The notes under the pieces are model-generated. The model worked only from the letters and a program-made list of their open reading frames with translations, had not been told where the DNA came from and did not search any database. The translations under genes and the position numbers were made by a program. Of a stretch of 64,000 nucleotides of DNA, positions 12,216 to 24,943 are shown in pieces. The DNA lies in contig MNCI01034058.1 of NCBI GenBank assembly GCA_015680685.1, positions 180,797 through 244,796 of the forward strand, in the 5' to 3' direction. The stretch's first letter is position 1. Each line of letters opens with the position of its first letter. The DNA is from Gnetum montanum. Its lineage: Eukaryota; Streptophyta; Gnetopsida; Gnetales; Gnetaceae.

Positions 12216-12931
12216 AGCAAATACAATAAACGCCTCATCGAATGGACAACCACACTCCATATTTTGGATCTCCTCCTTTCAACTTAGTTGTGGGGGAGAT
12301 GGTCACCTATGCTAACCATATAAGTGACTCCTCAGCTTTTCACCTTTTTTATTTTACACATTTTTTGTTTTACAATGCACATTCTTTATTTTACATTTTC
12401 TTATTTTCATGTTATTAATCTTTTCTAATTTTTGTTTTACACCATCATTAGTACATTTGGTATATCTTGAATATTTTACACTTTCTTTTATATTTTCTTT
12501 TATTTTGGTATGATTTTCTAACTTTTTGTTAATAAGTGCCAAGTATAGTGGTACTACATTTCTTGATGGTGATATGTACTATTTTGTTATTTGATTATTG
12601 GTGTTTGGATTTTGGCTTTGAATTTCATTATGGATGATTAGGACATGGTTTCTTTTTCAAGTAACAAGCATTGAGTCCACAACATCCACCCATCCACAAA
12701 CTTTATGGTTTTCCTTGTTCTAGAAATGTGTAGTTCCTTTTTCATTAATAAAATGTTAACAAATTTGTGACTTTGGTAGTTTTTGAAATTGGAAAGGATT
12801 CAAAGATTTGAATAGGATGTGACTTTAAGGGAATCTGGTATGCTTTGTGCCTATCTATTTGCCTGGGTGCATGTGTGTTTTCATAGATTTCTTACCGTTC
12901 CGTGTCAACCAATAAAAGGAAGTTGAATACA
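12216..12931. other. Non-coding tail of the integrase fragment
   Basis: It starts with a gttgtgggggaga string typical of sequence after Ty3 pol, then T-rich spacer. No open frame or structured repeat is seen before the tandem repeat at 12932. Confidence 0.4.
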
Positions 12932-13163
12932 TCTTTGCATGGTGTGGTTCTCATAAAAAAATGATGGGAATTCAAAGCACACCCCTTAGACACAATAAAT
13001 GAACAATTCTTTGCATGGTGTGGTTCCATTTCAAAAAAAATGATGGGAATTCAAAGCACATCCCTTAGACACAATAAATGAATAAGTCTTTGCATGGTGT
13101 GGTTTCCATTTTAAAAAATAAATGATGAAAATTCAAAGCACACCCCTTAGATGAAATAAATGG
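12932..13163 (+). repeat. Three-copy tandem repeat, unit 76-79 bp
   Basis: Units start at 12932, 13008 and 13087. Each begins tctttgcatggtgtggtt, has an A-run, then atgatgggaattcaaagcac (altered in unit 3), and ends in acaataaatga or a variant. The copies are close in sequence, so the array is younger than its surroundings or has been homogenised. No coding frame is seen. Confidence 0.9.
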
Positions 13164-13659
13164 GCTACAAGCACTGGTTATGGGGCTAGCAAGACATGTT
13201 ACCCATGCCTAAAGGTCCCCTCTAACTAAGGCCCTTCCTCACTTCCTATTTCTCTCTTTAATAAGGAATGATGATTGTTCTATGGGAACACTCTTGTGTC
13301 TCAAGGGGATGGATTGGTCTTAGAATGGTGATGCAAAATCACTGAATGAGGTTGGTTTTGGTCTAGACTAATGATGAATCTTATCAAGTCATATAACCAT
13401 AAAATTCACAAGGGACTTCATGTGACCTTAGTCAGGAACTCCATTATAGTCTCTCTCATCCATCTATGATTTCCATGTCTCACCTCATTGCTGGTTTCAT
13501 GTTCTTGTTTGATGTGTCAAAATTCTTAGGTAGTTTCTTTTAGGTTTTTGTACTTAACCTTTTATAACCATTAATCATCCATGGAGCCCACAGACTCTTT
13601 GGTTAGAAGTCATGTAAGGGCATAAAAGGTTTGTGCCTGCTTTGGGAAGGACCCACTTG
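13164..13659. other. Flank of element A, no gene seen
   Basis: Unique-looking sequence without a preserved reading frame. It was contiguous with the sequence from 32636 before element A inserted, as shown by the CATAT duplication. Confidence 0.5.
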
Positions 13660-13664
13660 CATAT
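13660..13664. repeat. Left target-site duplication of element A (CATAT)
   Basis: CATAT here matches CATAT at 32631-32635, directly outside the TG and CA termini of the two LTRs. Confidence 0.9.
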
Positions 13665-15522
13665 TGAAACACCACCAATTTTGGGTTTCTATAGTTTAAT
13701 GGCAAATTTTTTTAAGTGTCAAAATCTGGGTAAAATTTTTCTAAGTTTGGTGTCACGTTGTGTAGCATAGATAGCATAGCACACTTGAAGTCTTGATTTT
13801 TGCAAAATTTTTCTAAGTCTACCTACTACGCTCCTTAGCACAGCCAGCATAACATACACTTCCATGGCTAGTCTGAACAAATGTCAAGCCAGAAGTGGTC
13901 AAGGGTCACTTGGGATGGACCAAATAGTTTGGTGAATTGTTTATCTCCTAGACTGTCAAGCTCGCTATGCTCTCCAGCTTGCCTAGCTTGACACATGTCC
14001 CAGTTGCTAGTTCACCCAAGCACCAGGCTAGAGGCTATCAAAGGTGCTTAGCATGATAAAAATACTTTGGCAAGTTTTCTATCTTTCGGGCTATCACGCT
14101 TTGCTATTTAGATAGGTAACAAGGCCAATTTTTTTCTAAGTGTTGGACAAGGATTTGTCAAGCTATCTAGACATGGGAGATGCATTTGAAAATTTTTTGA
14201 CTTCCGAGGTTGCCTGTCTTGCTACACCCTAGAGTGTGGTTAGCGTGCCATGAAGAAACATTACAAATTTTGGCAAAATTCATCAAAGTACTTGTGCTAC
14301 GCATTGTTATGCTACGCAGCATAGATAACGTGACAAGTTAAAATCTGCAAAATTTTTCTAAGTGTTCACGCTATGCTTTGTCATGTTGTGTAGTGTAGAT
14401 AGCGTGACACATGGAAAATGCCTCGGAATGCCTCTAGAAGCTTCTAGAACTTAGCATCGACCTTCATTTCAGCTCTGACATCCCTTTGGTAGCCAAGATT
14501 AGTAGTATACCTTACTTTTGCACCCCCCATTGACCCCCAAAATTATCCTTATGCTTGACCCTACTTGAAAGAGGGGGAAGACGTAGTCTCAGAGTGTAGA
14601 CTCCAAGTTGCATTTATTTTGGCATTGTTTGTAGGTACATGGCGGTCCTTTAGACTCTAGCACATGTAGTTCGGGTGGTGTGGTCACAGTTTGGTAGTTT
14701 CTGAGTTTCTATTCTTGTCCTACAAAGTGTAACACTTAGAGCTTGACATTTTGAGCATAACATGTTAGTGTGACTTGTCCATGTCCATGTTATGTGGGAC
14801 CCATGCCACATGGCATCCAATCTACATCTCACATCAACCCTAGCCCTATAAATACCCCAATAATCAACATTTTAGTGCTGGGTCAGAAAATCATTTTAAG
14901 CATCAAGCATTAGAGCACTCTTAGCATCTTCATCACTCTTGCACTTGAGCACCCGAGCTTGACACTTGGCTAAGTACTGTGACATAGTCTTCATTGCACT
15001 CGCACAATGTGATGACTATAAACCTAGTAGGTTTGGCCTCCTTTGCAGCTACTAGCACTGCGTCCATGACATCCCAAAGACTGTGACCATACTGCTATGC
15101 TGTTGCTGTAACTACTTAACACTGCGTACCAGCTTCAAACATTATTCAATTAAAAGTTGCACGCCTGATCTTCGGGCAATGCATTTCTCCATCCTTGAAC
15201 TTTGGTTCTATATTCTCAGCATTTGTTTCAAATTTTTCAACATTTACTTTTACACTTTCTTCTACTGTCAATATGCATTTACATATTCACGTTACGTTAT
15301 GTTTTGTTCTTGATCATTGTCCCGACTCCTGCATGAGGCTCACTAAAAACTTTGTTTACAAATGGTTATTGTTACACCATGTAAGTTCTTATCTAATTGA
15401 CCAAACTGTTCAGGGCACCTTGTTTCCATTTCACCCAACATGGCCCTTGCACAGATTTAGGGTTAAGCTACATGCCCATAGATCTCTCGGTGTTCCAACC
15501 ACTGATGTTTTTAGGCATAAGA
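13665..15522 (+). repeat. Left LTR of element A
   Basis: It begins TGAAACACCACCAATTTTGG, pairing with TGAAGCACCACCAATTTTGG at 30798. The two LTRs align along their whole length. The 3' end is less certain here: the right LTR ends GATGTCCCA, while this copy reads GCATAAGA at the aligned place. The U3 part holds repeated gcgtgaca and tgctacgc-like words, and a TATA box lies at 14847-14854. The start of the LTR is well supported; the end could be off by several bases. Confidence 0.9.
14847..14854 (+). promoter_or_regulatory. TATA box of the left LTR
   Basis: TATAAATA in the context tagccctataaatacc, conserved at the same place in the right LTR (31954-31961). Transcription would start about 30 bp downstream and define the U3/R border. 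Confidence 0.7.
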
Positions 15523-15546
15523 GTTTTTGGCACTAGAAGGAGGGCC
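15523..15546 (+). promoter_or_regulatory. Putative primer-binding site of element A
   Basis: Directly after the left LTR the sequence reads tttttggcactagaagg. The core ctagaaggag recurs just after the LTR of the unrelated element D (50372). That shared position supports a minus-strand primer site, though I do not assign the tRNA. Confidence 0.5.
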
Positions 15547-15550
15547 TCCC

Positions 15551-17020
15551 ATTTCTTCTATGTGCCATGAGTAGTCCCACGAGGTTTTTGTACCCCTCAT
15601 CACTAAGCTAGCATAGACATAACACTCTTGTGAACCTACCACAATAGTAGCTGGATCATAGGCCAACGCAAGAGTTGTCTATGTTTTGGTTGGTGCAGAT
15701 TGGTCCTAGTTGACGGTTCCCCTAGAACCCCATAGGACGAAAAGCCCAAACTTTTTACTATGTCATGCTCTAAGTGTTTTGCAAAGTGTGACACCCTATG
15801 AGCGTAACAATCCCTTAGAGCGTGACAAGCATAACAACAGAGATAACCATTTTCTAGTGTTTCCAAACTTAGCCATTTTGGCCTGTTTTCTTTATAGTTT
15901 TCACACTTAGCTGTTTTATCTTAAAATTTTCTGCACTTAAACATTTTTGGCAAGCATCTCTTTTTCTCATGTCTTTTCTTACATAACAAAAATGAACCTC
16001 GTTAACACCTTAGCTACTACCTTGAACTTGGAGTTAGCCCACCCAATGTAACACATGGTAGACATCGAGCAACCACTTAGCTCAGTGTAGCCACAATAGT
16101 AGCCTCTTAGACTACGACACCAATGGCCTGAACACACAACATTGGATGATAAAAAAATATAACTTTTTGTGCACAAAGATTCAGGTGGGCCTACCATTGG
16201 ATCGCCAGGAAATGAAAAAAAGTGTAGTTTTGAAATTATTCACCAAAACAGTAGGAAGTTCCTTCCTATCCTTGATGGGATCATACTACTTATTGAATCT
16301 TTCAAATGGATTTTGGACCAACACATTAGGATGAGTGGGCTAAAAGAGCAAGATCCAGCATCCAACTATGATGAACCCCTGCAAGATGGATAGGAGGAGT
16401 TTGAGTCCCATTTCAACAGTGGCATCCTACTCTATGTCTTAGCCTCATAGTCAACCTTTGTATTCTTGTCACACTAGTCCTAGTCTTCTACCTTCTTTGA
16501 GGTAGCTACGACACTTCTGTAGTGTAAAACTTCATCAGTGGTAGCTAGCCACTTGGTCCTATCTACGCAACATAATGTAGGACCTTTTGCCCCTTTTCCT
16601 TTTGTCATTTCTTTGTAGTTTGTTTAGCCTTCAAAGCTAGCGTCTGTGACACCAATGCTGCCATATGTACACATCGTGTCCATATCACAGCTGCACATGA
16701 GTCACTTTTCTATCATTCCAATCATATCAGTCCCACCACCAACAATAGCTCCAACCTTAACTACATGGTGGGTAGCAACATCTTTACCTACTGTTCAATT
16801 TTCCTAGATGCTGCAGTACACGTAGCAGCAAATGTACCAAGCATCACATATGGCATAACCTATTACAGGGCTATGGGCCACTCTAATGGCACCACTAATA
16901 GCACAACTGATGTAACCCTCTGCAACATCCCCAAGTTTGGACCAAGAATTCTAGCTTATCCAAACACTCACTAAGGAGGTCAAGTGGCTTAAAGTAGCCA
17001 ACTTAGAGATAGTCCATGTA
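15551..17020 (+). other. Leader region of element A
   Basis: Untranslated leader plus degraded 5' end of gag. The words gtgtgacaccc, gagcgtaaca and agcgtgacaag (15785-15830) repeat motifs also found in the LTR. A short frame at 16765-16974 may be the N-terminal part of gag. No complete gene is seen. Confidence 0.5.
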
Positions 17021-19567
17021 ATGAACTTCTATCAGGATGATCCCATTAGCCTTGCCATTCCTTTGCTCACACTGCCTCCTGGGGTCCAACTTTCCCAGTT
17101 CACAAAATACAATGATGAGGATGACCCAAATGTCCACTTAGTTACTTTCCATTCTGAGTCCTTATTACTGCAAGCATGGCCACATGTGGTTATCCATCTC
17201 TTTGCCATGTCTTTGACTAGCAAAGCTTTAGATTGGTATCACACACTTTCTCGAGCATCCATTTCAACTTTGGAGGAGTTGCTAAGCTAGTTCATAACAT
17301 GCTTCAAGTACAACATGAAGTTGGAAGCCATGCTAGACTAGCTCATGAATGTTAAGCAAGAAGTGCTAGAGCTAGTGCAAGAATTCATACAACATTAGAG
17401 CACCTCTCTAAATAAGATTTGTGAGTCAATCACTGAAACCCACCTGCTGACCATTTTTAAAGGCACAGTAAATGATTTCATTAAATCAAAGTTATACTAT
17501 TTAGTTTCACATTTCCTTAGCCAAGCTTTCACTCAAATAAAGAGCATACAAGACATGATAGAGGCTAGCAAGGACTCAACTTACATAACCTATAAGAATG
17601 TGCATGCAAAGAAAGAAAAGAAAAAGAGGAAAGCCATGACAACCACTGTGGTAGTTGTGGTTGATGAAACCAAGCCCAATAATAACAAGCATGTAGCTAA
17701 GGTACCTAAGGCCCCAGCCAATAGCAACAAAACATTGGATTTTGGCAATGTGGGGACCAACCAACCCATATTGTCAGCAACCATGGGGCAAGCTCCCCCA
17801 AGGCCAAACTTTGAGTGTAAGGATCACTCAAAATACACCCCTTTGCCAATTAAGCCATTAGAACTTTTGGATGAACTACTTAGTGTTCGGCACATTCAAC
17901 ACAAGAAAATGTTAGAGGATGCTCACAAATTGCATGAGAGATACTGCAAGGTCCTCTGAAACCCCTCTGTGGCCATGCCCAATGGGCCTCTAGTACCCAA
18001 AAATTTTAGACTGGACTAGTTCTGCAACTACCATTAGTTGCACAGCCATGACACGGATTATTGCCTAGCACTAAAGGATGATATCCAATGCATGATTGAT
18101 CAAGGCAAGCTAATCCTTGATGAAAGTAATATTTTCCAGTTAGAGAACCAGTCCATGAGTGTTTATAAGGACCCATTAAACACTAGTGGTGTAGGATATA
18201 TCATTAATGCTACCAGTGTTGATGATGATGTAGAGCCAATACATGAGCTGTTTGTGGTTAATGTGCCTTTCGGTGACATTGAAGCCTCAGCATCAACTAG
18301 GCCATAGGCCCCCTTCATCATACAAAGTACCACCTCAGGCACCCATGACACCTTTTGTGGTTAGGACCCTATAGCATGTTGTGGCAACAACCTAGACACC
18401 TTTTGTCATAAGGGTGCCAAAATGTGTAGACTCTCCATCTGCCTAGGGTTCGGTGGAGGGGACTACATCACAATCCACCCACTTGAAGAAATGTGATGAG
18501 CATTTGGCTAACAAGATGGCTAGGGAATGCACTAAACTAGGTGCCCCTAAGCCTACCCCCTTATTAGCAATTCCCATGGTCCCATCGTCTAAGGTCACCA
18601 ACATAGACATGCACATTCAACAAACAACCACTAAGGCTCAAAGGCTCACTTCCTAACCAAAAGCCAAATCTTCTCCTCCTCAAGAAATCCATCTCTTAGG
18701 GTGCATGAAGGAGATAAGGACCACCAAACAACCAGATGGTGGAAAAGATTTTCTAGATGCACTTGCACAGGTCAAGAAGGCTCTAAAACAAAAGAATACA
18801 ACTTTGAGCCAATATGATCTAATTATGACCTCCCCTACACATTGTGAAGCATTGGTTTGCATGTTGGCATCCATTCCTATTAAGGAAGACATGCTAGCAG
18901 AGGAAAAGGCTATCCATACCATAATGCTCCTACTTGCAACCGAAGAACCAAGGTCAACACTTTTAACCTTTCATGATAAAGTGATCAAAGCTAACCTTGA
19001 GAAGGGTCAAGTAACTACTGCATCCATGTTCATAACAATTTGCATGGGTTAGTACAAAATTTGTAGGATGCACGTTGATGATGGGGTAGAAACCAATGTT
19101 ATCCTATTCCCTATTGTCGATAAGCTTGGCCTGGTGGATCAAATCAAGCCAACAACAACAACTTGTTTAAAGTACTTCAATGGAGCATGTGTGGTTGTCA
19201 AGAGAATAGTCATGATTGATTTCATGGTAGGGGAGTAATTTTCCACTAACACAGAGTTCATCGTGGTTGAAGAGATGCTCGAATTCAACCTAATCCTAGG
19301 GAGATCTTGGTTAGCCCAACTAAGGGCTCTCTCTACACCAATCCACCAAGAGATCCACTTACCTTACGAGGGTGGGGAAGTGGTGATCTTTGGTGACAAC
19401 ATAGCCCCTCAGAACATCAACAATGTAGACACTGAGCAAGGGTTAGAGGTAGAGATCTTTGAAGACACACCACCTGTTTGTAATGAAAGTCAATGTTGTT
19501 TGGCTGATGAACCAACAAAAAGAGCAATCTCCATGAGGAAGCTCTATGGACAGAATTTCCTTTTTTG
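17021..19567 (+). pseudogene. Element A gag and aspartic protease
   Basis: Gag forms the virus-like particle, and protease matures it. The gag capsid signature is at about 17170-17285: MSLTSKALDWYHTLSRASI followed by an STLEELL segment. The frame then continues through in-frame stops at 17287 and 17338. A lysine-rich segment (about 17590-17640) looks like the nucleic-acid-binding tail; no CCHC knuckle is visible. The pre-protease block around 18960-19040 leads to the protease active-site region HVDDGVETNVILFP (about 19071), where family members usually have D-N/S-G. The protease flap side ends with LILGRSWLAQLRA (about 19293). At least four stops separate the open pieces at 17021-17290, 17555-17959, 18705-19052 and 19263-19568. 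The order is normal for Tat elements. Confidence 0.85.
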
Positions 19568-19783
19568 ATGGTAGATGATGGCCTAGGGGACTACTGCCTT
19601 ATGCCTTCTAAGCCTTATGCATCACCTAATCCATATCGGCTTAGGAAACATCTGCACAATTAGGGCATGTCCCTAACTTGCTTGCTCATCTAACTTGTCT
19701 TTAGCCCCCTTTTTCTATATAGTTTTAGTTTGCATTATGTTTGCTTCTTGCATTAGTTATGCTTTCATTTAGTTGAAAAAAAA

Positions 19784-19978
19784 GTACGGCCCAAAATGGC
19801 CTTAAACTAGTGATGGCCCAAAATGGCCTTAAACTAGCCTATGGTCCAAAATGGCTTTAAACTAGCAATAGCCTGAAATGACCTTGAACTAGCGATGGCT
19901 TGAAATGGCCTTGAACTATAGATGGCCTGAAATGGCCTTAAACTAGCCTATGACTTGAAATGACCTTAAACCATTGCA
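19784..19978 (+). repeat. Tandem array of about seven 26-30 bp units
   Basis: Each unit is a variant of gatggcccaaaatggcc followed by ttaaactag. The array lies between protease and the antisense gene. Its ttaaactag core is shared with the array at 28935-29305 and with a single unit at 25207-25235. Confidence 0.9.
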
Positions 19979-22900
19979 TGAGATCCACAAGGGATCTAAT
20001 TACATCAACAAAAAATCCAAAGTGAGATCAACTAAAATACAAGTTAAAATGATACCACTATAGTTCAGGATTACATTCACATCAAAAGATACAAAATTTT
20101 CCAACAACAGGGACACATTTCAAATGTTTTAAATTATATTAATGATGAGAAGCTAAGGCTCTACCCCTCCAACTTTATCTTTTGCTCTATTGGGTCTTAC
20201 GCCTTCACTTGGGTCCTGTGCAAAACAAAGACAAAATGATAAACCAATCAATAAAGAGGATAACATGCGAAAGTATTATGAAATAGATAATAATAAAGTA
20301 AATTTAACCAACCTAAGATGGGCCTCCATCCATGTCTAGGGGCATCTTGTTGAGGCTATCCTCTAGGAATAAGAGGATCTCCTCCTATGACATGTGTGTC
20401 CAATCCTCTTCTCCCAAATCAATGCCTGTGAGGGTCTTCCATTTCTTCATAACTATCCATACGGGTGGCTTTGGAGAAAATGTGACAGATGTAACCTCTC
20501 CAGAAGGAATAGAAATCTCCCTCTCTGGGGACTCACTAACCACAAGGTTTTTTGCAAACATGTTGTAATCCTGTGTTGCATCGATGATGTCAAAGAATAT
20601 GTTGTGAAATCGGCACTCCATAGAATCATCCTTGTACTTTTTATGATAGGCTATGTGTTACATATTATAATGATACTTGTGGTTTTTCTAAGTTTGTCCC
20701 CACTCATATACTTTGGCGTTGTATCCTTCCAGTCTTGGTTCTTCTAAGCTAAGAGGTCCATCTGCAAGCACTACTTAATAACCTCATGAGTAGCCTCATT
20801 CTTGCCATTGACAATTGACCAATACTTAGCATAGTCAATCATAGCCATATGCTAGTTTCTCTCTAATTTATCGTGGGCTGCAAAGAAGTTGTACCATGAG
20901 TGAAAATCTTCTAGTTGGGTTGTTTGATTCACCTTCTGCTCTTGGAGTTCTTATACTTGTTTCCAAAGCTTCTCTTTCATGCACATACACTCCCATAATG
21001 ATTGTGATGAGTGCAGTGTGCACTTGCTTGCTTTGTCATATATACGATGAGGCACCTGTTCTACCTTAGGAGGGAACTCAGGTATAACATCAACTTGGAT
21101 TGCTCTTCGTAGGTCCCACTTGAGTCATGAGCCTATTACACAAAAAAGAGGAAACATTAGTTGTAAGACAAATACAAAGAAAAAAATACAACACAAATAT
21201 ACCTATCTCAGGATCTATTTGTTTCAGGTGGTTGATCATGTCATCCATTATGCCTACCCTCTAGAGTTTCTGCCCATGGTTGTGAGCGGAAAGTGGATGT
21301 AGATTTGGGATGCTTAGTAGAAGCATCACCCACTATAAGATAAAGCATGTCAGGATCATCAAAACAAAACATAAAAATATAAAAATGATATAAAAAAGAA
21401 AGAAGAATAAGAAGAGAGAGAAGAGGGAGAGGAACAGGATACCTAGCAAACCCTCAGGGGTGAAAGTAGGGGGATCGCACATTTGCATGCCTTCAAACAA
21501 GCAATCAAACTCACCGTTCTCAAATTACAGCCCCTCCTCTTCAAGCTACCTCAAAACTTCAACAACATCTTGGTCTACCATGTGTCCCTTGGGCTGAGGG
21601 ACATCCTCCTCTAAGGGCTCCTCTTCTATGGTAGGGGCCTCCTTGCCTATGTTGCACAAACCCAAGTTAGAAATGAAGAAAAAAAATATATAATAATTAT
21701 ATATAAAAAGGAAATATACTAAATAATGTATACTTACCAGCTAACTTTGATCGTGCGTTGTTAAGTTTGAAGCATAGCTTCTTGCCCCTTTCCTCAATTT
21801 TGCGCATGGGCTCCTCCACGAGGTGAGGCTTCTTGATCTGCATCTTTAATCTCACCATCTTAGTGAGAGTCGTGCTCCCTTCACTACATTTCTTGTGTTG
21901 GTGGGAGGAGCCTCTCCAGCACTATCATGTACATGGTAGGATGGCCCCACGTGGCCCTTGGTGGTTATTGAAAAGGACTCACCAATAGCCTCTAGGAGGT
22001 CTTGTGACCATGTCATACAGAATAGATGGCGGATCCATGGCTTGGATATTCGGGTGCAATCTTGCACCATCCATAGGCCATTTTCATGGACCACTAGGAA
22101 TTCCACAAATCTTCATAGGCACGCTACAAAGAAGGCAAAATGTACATGAGAGCATGTGTGCCTCGAGGTTGCCTCAAAGTTTGAAAATTTCGGCTTGTAG
22201 GCCATTGGCAAGGTATTTGGCCCAATTGTATTATGTCCTTTCCTTTATTACATCTCTCATTACCCAAGCTTGCTCCACCTCAAGGACCTTTCCTTGGAAA
22301 ATTAGCTTAGGAAATGCACGAGCCTGGAAGATGGGATAGAGGTGTTGGGCCACCAACAATTTTACCTGCTTCATGGGTATACCCTTGTGGGTTTTCTTAG
22401 TGCCTAGCCACTCTTCAATGTCTCCTTTTTGGTTTAGCTCTTTGTTAGTTTTCTCACCTACTGGAAGACCTTCAGAGGGGATGCCAAAGAGATCTAAAAA
22501 GAGGTCATTCATGATCTCAAAGACCACCTGCACGTTGTGAACTCATGTGAAGAAATAGTCGACACTCTCAGGAAAAGAGTCGATGAGGGCAATCATCTTT
22601 GCTATTGGGATTCTTGGGTTCATGGCCAAGAATAGGTCCATGAGCCCAGCTCGTTGAAGATTTTGGGTTACCCTTGTTGGGGCCTTGTGGCACAAGCAAT
22701 GTTGTGAACTGTCAACCTCACCATACTTGAAAAGAAGATTGGCCTTAGTGCATCCTAAGACAATCACTGTGACCTCCTTGGACTTGGCTGCAATTGTAGT
22801 AAACAAAAGTAGAATCAGCAACATGATGAAAATGTAAAAATCAAAAGTGCATGAAAATAAATGGGTGATACAACTTATGTGGCATACATGGTGTGGGGAA

Positions 22901-23779
22901 TGGTAGTACTAGGACTAAAACCTCTTCTACACTAGGTATCCAGGATGCCCACTCAACATCCAACTAGCCGAGATCCTGACACTTCACATAGGATTTGGAG
23001 TATCTAGTAGGGTAATTCATCATCTATCCCAATTTGCCCTATAATGCTAGCATGCAGAGGAGAACTCTTGTAGGGCTATTTAGACTAGGGCTAATATCCC
23101 TTTTCCATTGTGAAGGCCATTTTCATCAACAGAAAATTTGGCAATAGGCAAAAAGGTAGTAAGCATCCTAAGTCATGAGATAATAGGTAAAAATAAAATC
23201 ATAATAGGGCTCACCCTCTTGGAAGGCCATGTGCACATGACAGGAAAGGAATATAGTGTTGTACTTATGGTAGCATTGGAACTCGAGCATCTCCTAGATC
23301 CAAGATAATAGCTTGAGGCCTCTTGGGCACTAGCTTGAGCTCTCTACCCCTTTGCCTTCAGCAGGTTCATTTGACATGAATTTCAAGTTGCCTCAGTTTG
23401 CCCTAGGAAACAACGTTTTGACTAGGACATCAATTGCTTTAGTAGATAAGTGTGACCATATGATCACACTGAAGTGGTAGAGTAGGAATTCTAAGAATTC
23501 TTGTGCATCCTCCTAAAACCAAACCACCTAGTATCCTATGCATGCATGTGGTGCAGGAACATTTGGCATGAGATCACTCATACAACACAGGATCCCCACT
23601 AGTTCAACCATGATGAGGGCAAGTTTTAGTAGGACCTTGCAACGCCATAGTAACGAAAGCATCAATATTGGAAAAGGGTAACAAAAACAACAAAAGTAAC
23701 AGACAAATGATGCATAATATAACATAAAAAAAACTAACACGTTTTTTAAATGTTACAATATCAAAAAATAAAATAAAAT

Positions 23780-24120
23780 TTTTTAACTGTTGGTCATGCT
23801 CTTTGCAAAGCGTGACACTTTCCAAGCAAAATTTTTTCTAAAACAACTGGCAAAAAATTTGAAAAATTTTTAAAGTGTTGGTCGCTAGGGAGCGTAACAA
23901 TTATAAAAGAACTAGCAAAAAAAAAAAAAAAAAATTTCTAGTACTGGTCACATTGCTAAGGAGTGTAACAATTGCACAGTTGCTGAAAAAGATTTGCAAA
24001 AATTTTTCAAGTGTTGGTCACACTCCCAGGGAGCATGACAACTACAGAACGTGCAAAATTTTTCAAGCGCTAAACATGGTAGTGCCAAATTTTTTTTAGT
24101 TTTTTGTCACACTCTCAAGG
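23780..24120. repeat. Irregular repeats of a gtcacact-gagcgtgacaa motif in the antisense gene's first intron
   Basis: About five blocks 60-90 bp apart combine tttttcaagtgttggtcaca with a gggagcatgacaac-like string. The same word pair occurs in the A LTR (for example about 14340-14410) and in the leader (15770-15830). The intron therefore contains sequence related to the element's own LTR. Confidence 0.55.
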
Positions 24121-24154
24121 ACACCCAGAGCATGATAGATTGCCTTGGCTGAGT

Positions 24155-24470
24155 CTTGTCCCACGATGTGGGACATAAAAAAATAAAAAAGATGCTCGGG
24201 GAACCTTTGTTTTGGCTCACAGTGTGGGACATGCATAAAACCATGTCCCGTCTTACAGTGTGGGACACATAGGAAATCCTTGTTATGCAACATGGGACAC
24301 AGGGCACCCAAAACCCTCATAATGCACTACACTAGTGGTACATGTAAAATCCTCATTTTGTCCCATGGCATGGGGCATTATAGAAAACCTCATCCCATCC
24401 CACGGCGCTAAATGCTTAGAAACCCTTACCAAAACCGTTTCTTAGCACTGTGGCATAGGACACCCTCAAA
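24155..24470. repeat. Repeated gtgggacat motif, intron 1 of the antisense gene
   Basis: At least six variants of cacagtgtgggacat at about 40-60 bp spacing. A second cluster of the same word on the other strand (catgtcccgcac and catgtcccacg) lies at 24990-25065, just upstream of the antisense TATA box. Confidence 0.6.
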
Positions 24471-24943
24471 CCCTTGATGCCAAAACAAAACAAAAAAAAT
24501 GGGGCAAGAGATAGGAAGAAAAAAATGCATTATGCACACTCCCTCCCTGATTGTAGCATAGTGGCCATGGTGGTGAAGGTAGCAGTAGTGGTCCCTGCTC
24601 ATGGCAAGCTACCTTCCAAACCCCAAAATCCAAATCCCAAACATGTAAGAAGAAGGAAGGAATCAAAAATCATGAGTGTAGCGTGATGGCCTACTTGGTA
24701 GACAACATTTCTTAATGTTCATCAATGTGTGCCCTGGGAAGATGTCATAGGGTGCGCTCACCTTTGTCAATGTTGGCAAGGCCAGGGTGTCTAGGCTTGC
24801 TCCAACATGGCATCTTCTCATTGTCACGCTTTAGCTCTTCTATTGTTATGCTCTGGCTGCTATGCTCTACCTTGGCTGCACTACTCTTAGATGACTATTG
24901 GCTCTAATGGTAAAAATGACAGGTTTACTATGGGTAAAACCTC

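Larger units (their letters stand above)
20153..24821 (-). pseudogene. Antisense multi-exon gene inside element A, function unknown
   Basis: On the minus strand a spliced gene can be followed, but I do not recognise its family. Proposed exons: 24821-24762 (ATG, 20 codons, then AAAG/GTGAGC), about 23635-23215, a poorly bounded exon near 23130-22895, 22787-21738, 21646-21443, 21332-21203, 21132-20313, and 20215-20153 (ends in TAG). Most junctions are textbook, for example G/GTAAGTATA at 21737 and TTTGCACAG/GAC at 20216. Within exons one frame stays coding-like over long stretches, broken mainly by TAG, TAA or TGA at places where CAG, CAA, CGA or TGG is plausible. At least two frameshifts occur (about 20690 and 21270). 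Exon 22787-21738 encodes a globular-looking region rich in hydrophobic blocks (LMDLFLAMNPRIP, AQHLYPIFQARAFP). The next exon is acidic (IEEEPLEEDVPQP), and exon 21132-20313 has a coiled-coil-like stretch (KQV-ELQEQKV). It could be a captured host gene or an element-borne accessory gene. Confidence 0.75.

Noticed and set aside
23215-23635. Ubiquitin-specific protease similarity in the antisense gene (EDAQEFLEFLL)
   Set aside because: Only about eleven residues match, and no catalytic Cys or His box follows. Treated as chance.
24466-24686. Open frames on both strands upstream of the antisense exons, possibly an extra exon
   Set aside because: No convincing acceptor and donor pair bounds them, and the region holds low-complexity and repeat words.
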